DNA of 64,000 nucleotides from Oryzias latipes. Lineage: Eukaryota > Chordata > Actinopteri > Beloniformes > Adrianichthyidae. Shown here piece by piece: positions 21,371 through 31,651 of this stretch. The translations under genes and the position numbers were made by a program. The notes under the pieces are model-generated. The model was not told where the DNA came from and made no database searches. It was given only the letters and a program-made list of their open reading frames with translations. The number at the start of each line of letters is the position of its first letter. The stretch's first letter is position 1. Where the stretch lies: contig NC_019866.2 of the NCBI RefSeq assembly GCF_002234675.1, forward strand, positions 15,095,261 through 15,159,260, given 5' to 3'.

Positions 21371-21450
21371 CTAAAAAGAATGAAGGAGACAAAAGTAAAA
21401 GTCCATTCTTTAATATTTATTGATCATTTCCAAATCAGTTCTGTTTTTAC

Positions 21451-21735
21451 CTGAACAGAGGCTGATGTCCTTTCTGTCACGTTTATTTAGAAACCTGTCA
21501 AAGACTTCACAGGTGAAGGTCTTCCCTGTTTTCCACTCTGTCTGAAGAACATCCAGTCGACTGATTACAGTCACACGTCCATTTGTATCCATGCTGATGT
21601 CTGTGCTTGATGCTGATTTGGACTCTGAGTCAGAAAACCAACTAATTTGTGGATTAAAGCCTGATGCAGAACACAGGAGTTTGTGTTGTCCTGACTCTTT
21701 ACTGGAGACCTGAAGGACTTCCACTGATGGATCCA
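21451..21735 (-). CDS. ighd: IgD constant domain delta-4 (upstream copy)
   Basis: 285-bp exon, acceptor TCTAATCAG, donor GTAAAAAC. Twin of 14626-14910, with SDSESK instead of SDSVSK. The intron to delta-5 has the empty MITE site. Confidence 0.88.
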
Positions 21736-21827
21736 CTGATTAGAATGTAGAGAAAAACACATGAAGGATTCAGTCAGTGAAGACATTTGTTAGATTTCTG
21801 CTTTTTCTAGAAAAGAACCATTCTCAC

Positions 21828-22133
21828 CAAAAACACTGATAGCTTTGGACTCAAAAGACTGGCTGGAAAAGCCTTGATGGACTTTGCAGGTGAAACTCTG
21901 GTCACTCTTCCAGTAGATGTGAGGAACAGAGAAGCTGACACTGACTGTATGTGAGGCTGGAGCTTCAGGAAGATCAACATACTGTTTGTCAGAAATGTCA
22001 GCTCCTTTGGACTGAAGTGTGACATAGAGGTGCTGTGAGGAGAGCTGTAAAAGGTCACAGTGCAGCTTCACATCATTGTTTTCTGTCTGCAGGTCTGACA
22101 GAGATCTCCTGATGTCCACCTGAGGAGCTGAAA
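21828..22133 (-). CDS. ighd: IgD constant domain delta-3 (upstream copy, intact)
   Basis: 306-bp exon with an intact frame. Cysteines lie in VKLHCDLLQL and FTCKVHQGF; the usual core tryptophan position reads YVTLQSK, so the domain lacks a canonical W there. Acceptor TTCTGCAG, donor GTGAGA. It is the reading-frame reference for the damaged downstream twin (15003-15328). Confidence 0.9.
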
Positions 22134-22222
22134 CTGCAGAACCTGAAGGATGACAGCAAAAAAAACATGCTTTTTAATACTATAAACTGCAGCGTGTTTT
22201 GTTTTAAAGTTGATCTTCTCAC

Positions 22223-22513
22223 CTGAAATCTCTACAGTCTTCTCAGCAGAAAAGCAGTGATGCTGAACTTTACATTTCAGAAGTTTCAGGTTTTTCCAGC
22301 TGCTGGATGGAACTGTCAGTTCACTGATTAAAGTGGTTTTGTTTGAGAATTCATTCACTCTGTCAGTGGATGGTTGTTCCCTGTCCATCAGCCAGACCAG
22401 CTTAGCAGCAACATTGTGGATGAAGCATCTAGCTTTCACATCAGAGTTGGTCATCATCACTGTCTTGAAGCTGGGAATCTCCACATGAATGGAAGGAGGA
22501 TTGAATCCAAAGA
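22223..22513 (-). CDS. ighd: IgD constant domain delta-2 (upstream copy)
   Basis: 291-bp exon, phase 1-1. The protein matches 15416-15706 over the full domain (core landmarks KARCFIHNV, LVWLMDRE, LLKCKVQHH), with the same acceptor and donor. Confidence 0.88.
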
Positions 22514-22588
22514 CTGCAGGAATCAAATATCAATGACCTTCTGATAACACTGATCAAAATAGTGATTCAAGTGTTTCCTCACACTTAC

Positions 22589-22909
22589 TGTGACAAATAC
22601 TTGTTGTCTTTTCATCTTTGTTCTCCTTGTGAATGAACTTGCAGGTAAAATTGGAGCCTCTTGTCCACTCTTCCATGTTTGGCTCAATCTCAGAGGTCAG
22701 ACTGTAGGTCTTCTCTCCCCCCTCCACACTCTGCAGATGTCTTTCTGTGGGCTGGATCTGTGTCAGCTGCTGTTTGTTCTGCTGCCACTCCACACTCAGG
22801 TTTTTGGGAAAGTAACCGTTCAGGGTGCAGATGAGTCTGACCTGTGAGACTCCAAATTCACCTTCCCAGACAGGAAACAGGCTGATGTTTGGAGAAACAA
22901 CGCGCAGCT
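22589..22909 (-). CDS. ighd: IgD constant domain delta-1 (upstream copy)
   Basis: 321-bp exon identical at protein level to 15782-16102. Because it is the first acceptor downstream of C-mu-1 (1.0 kb away), C-mu-1 to delta-1 splicing, the normal teleost IgD join, would reach this exon before any C-mu exon. Confidence 0.9.
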
Positions 22910-23807
22910 CTGTGATAGAAAAGAGATGACATGTTTTTGCATTTGTCCTTCTGAATTTCAGCACTGATTATTTAAAAGCTGATTTAAGCTCATTCATACT
23001 AACCTTCATGTTTTAGTTTGTAGTCTCAGTTCTAAGTGTCATTTTTTAGTGTTTATGTTTACGGCATAGTTGTACTTTTACACAGTTTGGTGTTGAAGAG
23101 GGTCGCAAAAACACAACTGAAAGTCAGTTTCACAGACGTTGAGCTCGACAGGACAGAGTGATCTGGTTATTCAGTTAGAGGAAGCTTTGTTCAACACCCA
23201 GCTCCCAAAAAAGTCCAGAAAGACAGAAGTGAAAGGACAGAAAGAGCAGCAGAGCATGGCAGACTGCAGGTGTGAGGTGTGGTTATGCCAGGAACAGAAA
23301 CAGAGAAGATGGAAATATCTCATCTTCATTTACATAAGCTTTGTCAAAGGTTTGACTTCAACCGTCAAGTAATTCTAGACTGAAAAAGTTATCGGCTGTA
23401 AAATTTGCACACTGAGTAATGGACCGCTGATTTCAGCTGTTGGGGGTTTGATGAAAACTTCAGAAAAGATAAAACATAGAATGTTACATGAAATCAACCA
23501 AACACTGACAACATTTGTGTATAAATCTATCTACAAATGCATAAACATGAAGAACTTCACAAAAATGAAACCCCAGAAAAGGATGGAGGAGCAAATAAAT
23601 TCTTATTTTCACCATTTTATTTAAATCAGGAAAAGATACAAAGACTTAAAAGTTAAAACAAAGAGTACTTACAGGATGAAATCAGTTTAATAGAAAAAAA
23701 AGAGAAAAGAAAATGGTGGAAAAAAATTGTAATGATCTTTCTGATTCTGTCAGGCTCGACGCGTGGATGCATTAGCAGGAACACAGAGGTAAGTTGAATC
23801 AAAGTTT

Positions 23808-23839
<32 letters not shown>

Positions 23840-23935
23840 TCAATATTTTGTTCATAATATTTTATAAAAATGTAAAGATTTATTAATCAAATTTTACTTA
23901 CTAAAACTACTTAATCGACTTAGAAACAAACTTAC

Positions 23936-24238
23936 CTTGCTTAGTAAAAGGAGGAGACGTTGTTCTCTCTCCTAGATGATTGGCAACACACTGGAAAGGC
24001 TTTTTGGCGTCCCAGTCCTGTCGGCTGACTTCAACCTGACTGATTCCCAAATATTTGTCATTTTTCAGTATTGAAGGGTACTGGGTGATATTTTCCAAAC
24101 TGTTGGCGCCCTGAGTCCACGAGAAAGTTAATGAAGAGGGGGTGAAATCAACGGCAAGGCAACCAAGAGTGACCGTGTCTCTACTTTGAGGGCCGCATGG
24201 CATCAGAGGAAACACGTTTGGAGCCTGAGTAGGAGTGG
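23936..24238 (-). CDS. ighm: IgM C-mu-1
   Basis: A C1-set domain opening [16 protein letters not shown], with the cysteine that can bond the light chain (PLMPC), the intradomain pair (TLGCLAVDF and PFQCVANHL) and tryptophan in LTFSWTQG. Acceptor TCTTCAG (start 24238), donor GTAAGTTTG after 23936, 303 bp, phase 1-1. It is shared by IgM and, as in other teleosts, by IgD. Only one C-mu-1 is present in the window. It lies 262 bp downstream of the nearest JH segment. Confidence 0.95.
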
Positions 24239-24499
24239 CTGAAGAAGACAAAGGAATGAAGAATTAAAACAACAAAATATACAATGGCATGCAATTTCAC
24301 CCTCCTAAAAAATCTCCAACAATTCATGACTTTTTGTATTAACACTGGTAATTCACTCTGAATGCAGATTAAAGAAACTTTTGTAACTGTTGTTTCTTAA
24401 ACTTGAAAAGAATGAAAATAATTTTAATCAAAATCTTTTAAAATTGAATTTTGATGTTAATTAATTAGACTTCTGTAATAAATGAAACACTGATCTTAC

Positions 24500-24555
24500 C
24501 TTAAGAAACAGTCACCATTGTACCTTTTCCCCAATAGTCAAAAGCTTCATAGTAA
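24500..24555 (-). pseudogene. ighj: JH1 segment with in-frame stop
   Basis: Reads YYEAFDYWGKGTMVTVS and then TAA where its neighbour JH2 has TCA, directly before the GTAAG donor. Any rearrangement to it would terminate before C-mu-1. The RSS on the + strand side has an exact heptamer (24556-24562), a 23-bp spacer and a weak nonamer TAAAAAGGC. Confidence 0.9.
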
Positions 24556-24832
24556 CACAGTGCTCAATCTGCTTGACTCTCAGAGTAAAAAGGCAACTCT
24601 ACTAATGGTGACTGCAGCATTCATCAATCATTAAAATCATATTTAAAAAAAATCTATCTCTATCTGTAAAATACATTAAAAACTTTAGTGTGTATCTTTT
24701 TAAACAGGAATTCATTTTTACATGACAATAAAAATATTCTTAAACTTTTTGAAACCAAAATTTACTAAATCAAATAAATCAGACTTTTAAAATGTAAAAT
24801 AGGGCTGGCAGCACATTTTCAAAAGATCTTAC

Positions 24833-24888
24833 CTGAAGAAACAGTCACCATTGTACCTTTTCCCCAATAGTCAAAAGCTCCGTAGTAA
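24833..24888 (-). CDS. ighj: JH2 segment
   Basis: Reads YYGAFDYWGKGTMVTVSS, with the WGxG motif and a GTAAG donor. Exact heptamer (24889-24895) and a 23-bp spacer identical to that of JH1, but the nonamer is TAAATATTT, a poor match. Duplicate of JH1 without the stop. Confidence 0.88.
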
Positions 24889-25189
24889 CACAGTGCTCAA
24901 TCTGCTTGACTCTCAGAGTAAATATTTCGATATCAATAATGGCTGAATAATTTCTTCATGTCTGAATTATCATAATTTCTAAAAATCTAAATCTAAACAA
25001 TTCAAATCAACAGTGAATTATTTTTATTTATCTAAATTAAAAGTTTTACACCAATGTAAATTATACTGAATTTGAAATCACAGTAAAGAAAGAGTTTATT
25101 CTGAAAGAAAAAACGGGTAATTTAACACAATTTGACTTTAAAATTTTAAAGTACATAATGCTTTATATTTTTAAAATAAAAAGTCTTAC

Positions 25190-25245
25190 CTGATGTCACT
25201 GTTACCACTGTTCCTTTTCCCCAATAGTCAAAAGCAACCCAGCTA
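25190..25245 (-). CDS. ighj: JH3 segment
   Basis: Reads SWVAFDYWGKGTVVTVTS. Donor GTAAG, exact heptamer CACAGTG at 25246-25252, 23-bp spacer, nonamer TAAAAACTC. Confidence 0.9.
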
Positions 25246-25500
25246 CACAGTGCTGAATCTACTGGACTCTTAGTGTAAAAACTCTTCTGACTACGATTCA
25301 TTCTTATTTTCACTGCTACTGTTTTTAAAGTAAACTTTTACACACTTTTAAAACATCACTAAAGTCCATTTATAAAAAAATGTACAGGCCAATGTATTAA
25401 AAATTATACAAGCTTTACAGCAAATCATAAAAAAGTAATTAACTTTTAGGATTTTAAATCATTCCATATCCACATTTGAAAGAAAACAGAACAATCTTAC

Positions 25501-25554
25501 CTGCAGAAACCGTCACCGTTGTTCCTCTTCCCCAATAGTCAAAAGCCCAGTTAT
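25501..25554 (-). CDS. ighj: JH4 segment
   Basis: Reads NWAFDYWGRGTTVTVSA. Donor GTAAG, heptamer CACAGTA (one change) at 25555-25561, 23-bp spacer, nonamer CAGAAAACC. Confidence 0.9.
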
Positions 25555-25841
25555 CACAGTAAAACAAGTCTGTGACTTCCCCAACAGAAAACCTCTTTGC
25601 TGTTTTATCCTGATTTTCTTTTTGGAAACTTTGATTTATAGATATTTCAAAACCAAATTAAACCTGCTAAATATTCATCTTTGAATCAGAAGAAAACTGC
25701 TCATGTCTACATATTTTTAAGTCATAAAAATATGATCTTGAAATATTAACATCCAGTGGTTTGGGGTTTGTGGAGACAAACATTTAAAACTAAAGATTTT
25801 TAAACTACTGATGTTAAATCATAAATGATTATTTGTCTTAC

Positions 25842-25892
25842 CTGAAGTGACGGTGACCACGGTGCCTTTACCCCAATAGTCAAAAGCATCGT
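25842..25892 (-). CDS. ighj: JH5 segment with degenerate heptamer
   Basis: The coding part is good (DDAFDYWGKGTVVTVTS, GTAAG donor), but the heptamer position (25893-25899) reads CATAATA. The third base of the essential CAC is changed. The nonamer GCTAAAACC is acceptable. Rearrangement is probably impaired. Confidence 0.8.
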
Positions 25893-26069
25893 CATAATAA
25901 AACAAACGATCAACTACTCCATGCTAAAACCTGTTCAGCTTTCTACAGACCCAAGACACATTATTGTCCAGGTCTGTCATTGACCAGTTTGTAGTTTAAA
26001 AATTAACTGTTTTAAAAAAAAGTCAGGTACAATTTTTCAATTTCAATTTCAAAATAAAGTTTCTTTTAC

Positions 26070-26120
26070 CTGAAGTAACTGTGACTGTTGTGCCTTTACC
26101 CCAGTAGTGAAAAGCATTGT
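26070..26120 (-). CDS. ighj: JH6 segment
   Basis: Reads NAFHYWGKGTTVTVTS. Donor GTAAAAG, exact heptamer 26121-26127, 23-bp spacer, nonamer ACAAAAACT (8 of 9). Best JH recombination signal in the cluster. Confidence 0.92.
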
Positions 26121-26405
26121 CACAGTGTAACATCCCAACATCTCTGACATACAAAAACTTCTCATGCATCAATGATACCAATATTGTCCAGAAGACATCT
26201 TTTAACAAAAATTATTTTTAAAGATTCAAAAAAAATGTTATGTGTGCTTTGACAGTTTCTATCAGACGTGGTCAGTAATACTTGAGATCTACAGGTTTTT
26301 TTAGTTTCTTTTTATTCTTGAGCCCTCTGAGTTCTAATTGTTCTAAAATACAAGGTAAAAAAAATTCACAAATTCAAAATAAGGATAAAAATCTTTGATT
26401 TTTAC

Positions 26406-26456
26406 CTGATGTTACAGTCACAGTTGTTCCTTTTCCCCAGTAGTCAAAGTAATCGT
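26406..26456 (-). CDS. ighj: JH7 segment
   Basis: Reads DYFDYWGKGTTVTVTS. Donor GTAAA, exact heptamer 26457-26463, 23-bp spacer, nonamer ACAAAAATG. Confidence 0.92.
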
Positions 26457-26642
26457 CACAGTGATGAATTTCAACAGCACTTCAGTACAAAAATGTCTCT
26501 CACACCTTTGTCATACACTTAATGATTCAGTCAGAAAAAATCAAACCTTCACCTTTGTAGTTGTAGTAAATTGAATAAACAAATACATGCATTTGTTAAT
26601 AAAGACATTTGGAAAAACTAAATATTCTAGATGATGACTTAC

Positions 26643-26690
26643 CAGAACTAATGTAACTTGTGTCCCTCAGTAGTCAATATATTATATATT
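26643..26690 (-). pseudogene. ighj: JH8 remnant
   Basis: Reads IDY, then TGA in place of the tryptophan codon, then GTQVTLVL and a GTAAG donor. No heptamer is visible next to it. A dead JH at the far end of the array. Confidence 0.7.
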
Positions 26691-27678
26691 CCATGTTCTG
26701 ATGATAAAATATTAAGTTTCTTAACATCAATGAGAGTAAAAATGTTTACTGGAAAAAATGTCCACATTTTTGTATTTAATACCCTCATCCCTTGAGAACT
26801 GTCTTTCCTGTCTCAGTTACATAAAATTAGATCTCCATGGTAACAGTTGGAGCACACTTCCTCTTTGTGGGTCTCACTGTCAACTCTACTTCCTTCAATG
26901 TGGACTCACACCAGATAGACCTGATATAGTTAATATCATGCTGTAACGTCTGTGCAGAACTATTGAGCAGAAAAATGTCCAAACTATGATATGAAGAACA
27001 GTGGGTGTTAGCCGGTCTGTCCACCCAAGACACGTCTAAGTGCTTTAGATTATTCTCAAAGAACTTTCTTACTTTCTCCAATTTTTTTTATTTGTGCAAA
27101 AATAATCCTATATTTGGCAACAAATCAAATGCCGTCAATTGTCCCAAACATATAGATCTACCCCCCTGACTGTTTTCCAGCTCTCCTTACTATAAGAGAT
27201 AATGCCCCACCAGAAATCAACGGATGACCTGGAGGCCTGAACTGTCTGATCAATTATTAATACTTTAATCTTGTTATTTTTTAGGCTTAATTATTTTTTC
27301 ACTAAAAGAGGACTGGTTGATACTTAGTGTGCCACATTGCCTTGACAAAATAGTGGCTTTACTGACTTTGTTTTGCAGCAGTGGAGGAAAATGTTATATT
27401 CTAAACATCATGAGAAGTTAAACAAAGCATCATTTCAGAGTGAATTTATCCTACTATTGCTTGTATTTTTTAGATCATTAAGCAAAAGAAACAAAGCCTA
27501 CATTCTAAATTGTTTAATTCTTCCAGTGTCACCTCTTTGTGTCTCATCTCTTCCTTTTTTCTTTCTCTTCTGCTGCATCCCAGTCTTCAAAATGATCACA
27601 TTCACCAAATAGTTTGAAGGAAACTATAAAATCCCTCATATTTTGTTTTCATGCTGTTGTGATAAACTGTGGAATAAG
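26691..27678. other. Sequence 5' of the JH array, no D segment found
   Basis: I looked for CACAGTG/CACTGTG heptamers that could flank a DH segment and saw none with a matching nonamer. There is no recognisable coding frame. A retrovirus follows at 27684. Confidence 0.5.
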
Positions 27679-27683
27679 GTATG

Positions 27684-28104
27684 TGTCAGATAAATGCATC
27701 TAAACATTAAAGAAAAACACAATTAGAAATAATAGACCACAGCAAGAATCAAGTTTCTCATGCACGAGGGAGAAGAAGCCAGTGTGACAGAAGACAACCA
27801 ACACGCTGCCTCTCCCTGTGCACCTTTTATTAAGAACACAAGAAGGAGGTAACAGTTTCAGGACAAAGAGAAAAAGTTCATTAGGGGGTGTTGTATAATG
27901 ACCCATTTGGTGGATTCTAACTTCAAACAGTATCCCTTATCAGCTCAGGACAGTGTGTCGTAAACCCCCCTCTCTTCCTTGCTGGGATGAGAAGCAGATG
28001 AACAAACACACAACTGTTTTCAGAAGAGGTAAAAAGGTCAATCTAAGTTAACATTTAAAGAAATACATTTAAACAATGATAATAATAAAACAATTTCCTT
28101 CACA
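27684..28104 (-). repeat. 3' LTR of the endogenous retrovirus
   Basis: TGTCAGATAAATGC to TTCCTTCACA on the + strand, 421 bp. AATAAA (reverse of TTTATT at 27826-27831) is the probable poly(A) signal. Compared with the other LTR it lacks about 17 bp and carries about 25 extra bases, with very few substitutions. Confidence 0.95.
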
Positions 28105-28116
28105 TACTCCCTCCTG
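28105..28116 (-). promoter_or_regulatory. Polypurine tract of the retrovirus
   Basis: On the - strand the sequence next to the 3' LTR reads AGGAGGGAGTA, the expected position and composition of a plus-strand priming tract. Confidence 0.75.
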
Positions 28117-28255
28117 TTTATCATTGATAAATGTCAAAATCTCACATCCAATATCACATCTCTTTTCAGTTTTCTGTGACATCTTCATTTTCATAACACT
28201 TTCAATTTACACTCAGATGAGAAGTTTTTTTTTTGTTTTTTTTTTTTTTTTTTTC

Positions 28256-29089
28256 TCAAGTCATTTCAATTTCAAAATCATTACAGTCATCTTGTTCTCC
28301 CTTTAATAACAAGTTGTATTCTTGACTCAGAAGAACACTCTGTACTCCACCATTCACTGCTCTGGAAATCATAGATTGAATACAAGGAAAAATGCACATA
28401 GTGAACACACAACATATGATCAGTACCATAAGAATAGGTGTCACTATTTTTAACAAAAGTTGCCACCAGGAACCAAAAGCAAACCAGGAGAAGAAATCCC
28501 AAGATTGGGGTTTCCTGTCATCCTGCATTGCCTGCTGAACCTTTTCAAGTTGATGCAATGCTTCAGTGACGCTGTGACCTTCATCGGTGTTGTCAGGAAT
28601 AATTGTACAACAGGTATCATTTAACATTTTACAAACACCTCCCTCCTGAGCAACCAATAAGTCCAAAACCAATCTGTTCTGTAGAACCATAAGTCTCATG
28701 CTTGACATTTCTTCACTATAGCCTTTAAATGCTTTAATTATAGCGTTCAAAAATAAACCTAATCGATAATCAATGGTCTCAATTCTGAGAGCGTTTTTAG
28801 CAGTTCCTACCCAGGGAAACAATGCCATAGTTACCTTTTGCCCCGTATTCCAGAGTTTATGGTCTTCAGGTACATCTGATCCCCAAATGGAATCATGTGG
28901 CTTGACATCAATAAGGTTACGTCTGTGGCGAAGGTGAGGCTCATGGACTGCAGAAACTATGAAAGTGTGATCTGTGACCTTTACGGGAGCACAAATCCCA
29001 CTCCAGTCTCTAGGCAGACTGAGGTAGAGGGCCTGCCCACATAACCAAAACATTTGATCAACCACACAAGTACCATTGTTACCTGGCAT
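28256..29089 (-). pseudogene. Retroviral env, C-terminal part of SU and TM
   Basis: The frame has a basic cleavage motif (RHRR near residue 57), a heptad-rich ectodomain, an immunosuppressive-domain-like stretch followed by CKMLNDTCC (CX6CC motif, about residues 152-160), a tryptophan-rich membrane-proximal segment and a transmembrane helix with a cytoplasmic tail. It lacks a signal peptide because it is out of frame with the upstream SU part (29089-29778). Its own ATG is internal. The envelope is of the gammaretrovirus-like type found in many fish. It is not functional as it stands. Confidence 0.85.
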
Positions 29090-29778
29090 TAAATCTGGAT
29101 TAGATTCAACACAACTTCCTCTGGGCAGGGAACTGCATAACCATGGGAAACTCTGTCATTGATTATCTGGACTGTGAAGGGAACAAGAAGTTCATGACAC
29201 ATCTTTGTCGGCAAAGTTCCTAAAAACTCTGTGCCATTGTTAGTTACGCAATGTGGAAACACAGTTCCTGGTTCCACACTAGCATATGGAGCTAATGATT
29301 TTGTCAATTTCAGTTTTTTAAACTGATACAAACTCTTGCAACTCGGTCTTACAAGAGTACCATTTGAAGTGGTGACGGCTCCAGTACTAATATACCCTCT
29401 GGTACTATATTCAATAACACAGTCGCTTTTCCACTCAGAAAATTGCTTTGCCTGCAAATTAGGATGTAGGGATGAAGCTGGAATTACAGAACAAACATAG
29501 CAATCAGATCTATTCCTTTCTTTAGCCAGTAACATAACATACCTATACCAAGAATTTGTCATATACAGGTGAGTTATGTTCATTTTTGGACTATTCAAAA
29601 CATCATGTTCATCAATACTCAGCCATCGTCGAGAAACATTTAGTCTTTCCTCGTTGGTGGTTCTTCTTGCAGGTGGATAATGATTCCAAAAGAACCAAAT
29701 CCATGTGGTTGCTCCTGTCAGGAATAGCAGGAACAGTAAACAAAATAAACTGTCTCTTAGCCCAGTTGGACACGCCAT
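29089..29778 (-). pseudogene. Retroviral env, N-terminal SU part
   Basis: 229 codons start with a hydrophobic signal-peptide-like segment (LFCLLFLLFLTGATTW) and continue with a cysteine-containing surface region having several N-x-S/T sequons. The frame ends at TAA (29089-29091) after running out of register with the downstream part; the shift lies between about 29105 and 29150. The surface protein is therefore truncated. Confidence 0.8.
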
Positions 29779-29979
29779 GGTGGATATGTACCTATCTTCG
29801 GGAGGGAGAGGTTACTAGCACATCACCTCCTCAAGTCCTCTAACAGTGTAGGATCCGTGTAGTGCAAAAGAGATCTGGTGTGCTTTCTTCCCTAAGACTA
29901 GGTGGATTCCCCTGCTTCGCTGACGTTGAGACAAGCAGCATCTATACAGCTGCCTCCCTTTGTAGTCAGACTTCCCCAC

Positions 29980-30897
29980 CTAGCAGTTGGAATTAGCCTC
30001 ACCCAGATGCTTTTTTTTGCAGTGTGATAGATGGATCCAAGACGTCCTTTCAGCAATCTTGACAGCTGTTGGTGTAGTCAGCAGGACTTGGAATGGCCCT
30101 TCCCACCGTGGGCTGGACCAACACTTCCTTTTTATGGCCTTCACAAACACCCAGTCACCAACCTACACTGGTGAAGTGTCCTGTGGAGATAAAAAGGAAT
30201 CTGGCACTTGATTTGTCCTTTGCACATCTTTAGTGGTAAACATTTTTCTCAAATAATCCACTAAATTTGCATCATCATCTGGAGAATGTTGCTGTGTAGG
30301 ATCAAGGTCTGGTAACCTATAAGAACGTCCATACAACATTTCAAAAGGCGTTAAAGGTTGACCTGCTGTGCGTGTGATACGCATGCTTAGTTGAACTAAG
30401 TCTATGCAGTCAGGCCACTGTCTGTTTGTCTCTTCCATGCATTTCTTTAACTTTGATTTGATAGTGCCATTAGTTCTCTCAACTAATCCTGCACTCTGTG
30501 GGTGATAACTACAATGTCTCTTTAAATCAATACAAAGATGTTGAGCCATTTTGTCTATCACTTGATTTACAAAATGTGTACCATTATCACTTCTTATCAC
30601 TTGTGGTATGCCAAAAGTTGGGATTATTCTTTTACAAATAGCTTTAGCTACTGTAATAGCATCTTGTGTTGCACATGGAAAAATTTCAACCCATTTGGAA
30701 AATGCATCAATAATCACTAAACAATATTTCAATCCCTTGCTTTTATTCAATTCAATAAAATCCATATGGATTGTATGGAAAGGAAAAGGTGGTTCAGGAA
30801 AATTTCCTCTCTTAGGTCTAACATTGCCTTGGGGATTATGACGCATACATGTTACACATTGTTTACAAAAAATTTTTGAATAGAGAATAAATCCATA
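29980..30897 (-). pseudogene. Retroviral integrase, core and C-terminal part
   Basis: Continues the integrase zinc-binding domain (CKQCVTC) interrupted by the insertion, then the catalytic core with the three acidic residues in HMDFIE, SDNGTHF and GLVERTNG. A TAG at 30163-30165 cuts the frame, but the same frame continues beyond it with a GPY/F-type C-terminal domain ([25 protein letters not shown]) to a stop at 29980-29982. Two lesions, the insertion and the nonsense codon, inactivate it. Confidence 0.85.
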
Positions 30898-31651
30898 AGT
30901 TCAATTCAATTCAATTCAATTTTATTTGTATAGCCCAAAATCACAACAACAGTCGTCTCGATGGGCTTCGAAGTAAAACATGAAATCAAAAGGATCACGA
31001 ATACAAAGAGTTCAATAGAAAAATACTAAAATGAACTAACAAACTGACTAAGCTATACTGGCATCCCTGCCCTTAGACCCCCCTTCGCGGTAAGGAAAAA
31101 CTCCCAAAAAAACCGGATTCCGGAAAAAACGAAGAAACCTCAGGGGTGCCCATATGAAGGAGGGATCCTCCCCCAGGACGGACAGGCGATTTACCAGAAC
31201 TCTTAGAGAAGAATTAACTTATCTAAATCTACAACTACATATATAAAAGTCCAGCAGACGAGCTTCATCCAGCCGTGGTTATCGGGACAGTCAAAGGCGC
31301 GAGTCGAGCCGGAGACAGGAACCACAGCCAGGTGTAGGAGCAGGAGCAGAGACGAGGTACTCGGTCAGGTACAGAGCAGAGACGAGCCAGAGATGAGCCA
31401 GAGGCAGGATCCACAGCCAGGTGTAGGAGCAGGAGCAAAGGCGAGGTAAACGGTCAGGAACTGGAGCACGGATGAGGCAACTGGAGTCTGGAAGCACTCC
31501 CACTCCCCAGGAGGGGAGAGGAAAAGAGGGACAATACATGAATCGCACTGCACCAAACAGAGGCATGGAGAACTAAATGATAAATTATGATCAAGAATAG
31601 AGGAGAGGAAGGGTAGAAGTAAAAAAGGAAAGAGGACAGAACCCCAGTGTA
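30898..31651 (-). mobile_element. Non-autonomous retroposon inserted in the integrase gene
   Basis: 754 bp flanked by CCATA on both sides (30893-30897, 31652-31656). Its - strand 3' end is a (TTGAA)n tail, seen on the + strand as repeated TTCAA, next to a segment common in fish repeats (TTTTATTTGTATAGCCC). It contains a roughly 95-bp internal tandem repeat at about 31310-31460 (unit with CACAGCCAGGTGTAGGAGCA). It has no coding capacity. Confidence 0.8.

Larger units (their letters stand above)
20984..23841 (-). repeat. Delta-block duplication, upstream copy (inside the mu gene)
   Basis: Delta-5 to delta-1 plus spacer and TTTC run, nearly identical to 13602-17053, inserted in the C-mu-1/C-mu-2 intron. 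It lacks delta-6, membrane exons, the MITE and the 20-bp delta-3 duplication. The right end is only about 95 bp from the C-mu-1 donor. Confidence 0.95.

Noticed and set aside
26691..27678. Possible D segments
   Set aside because: No pair of heptamer/nonamer signals with 12-bp spacers was found. Chance CAC-containing words lack nonamers.
28256..29089. Independent host membrane gene
   Set aside because: The CX6CC motif, basic cleavage site and position before the 3' LTR identify it as the rear part of a frameshifted retroviral env.
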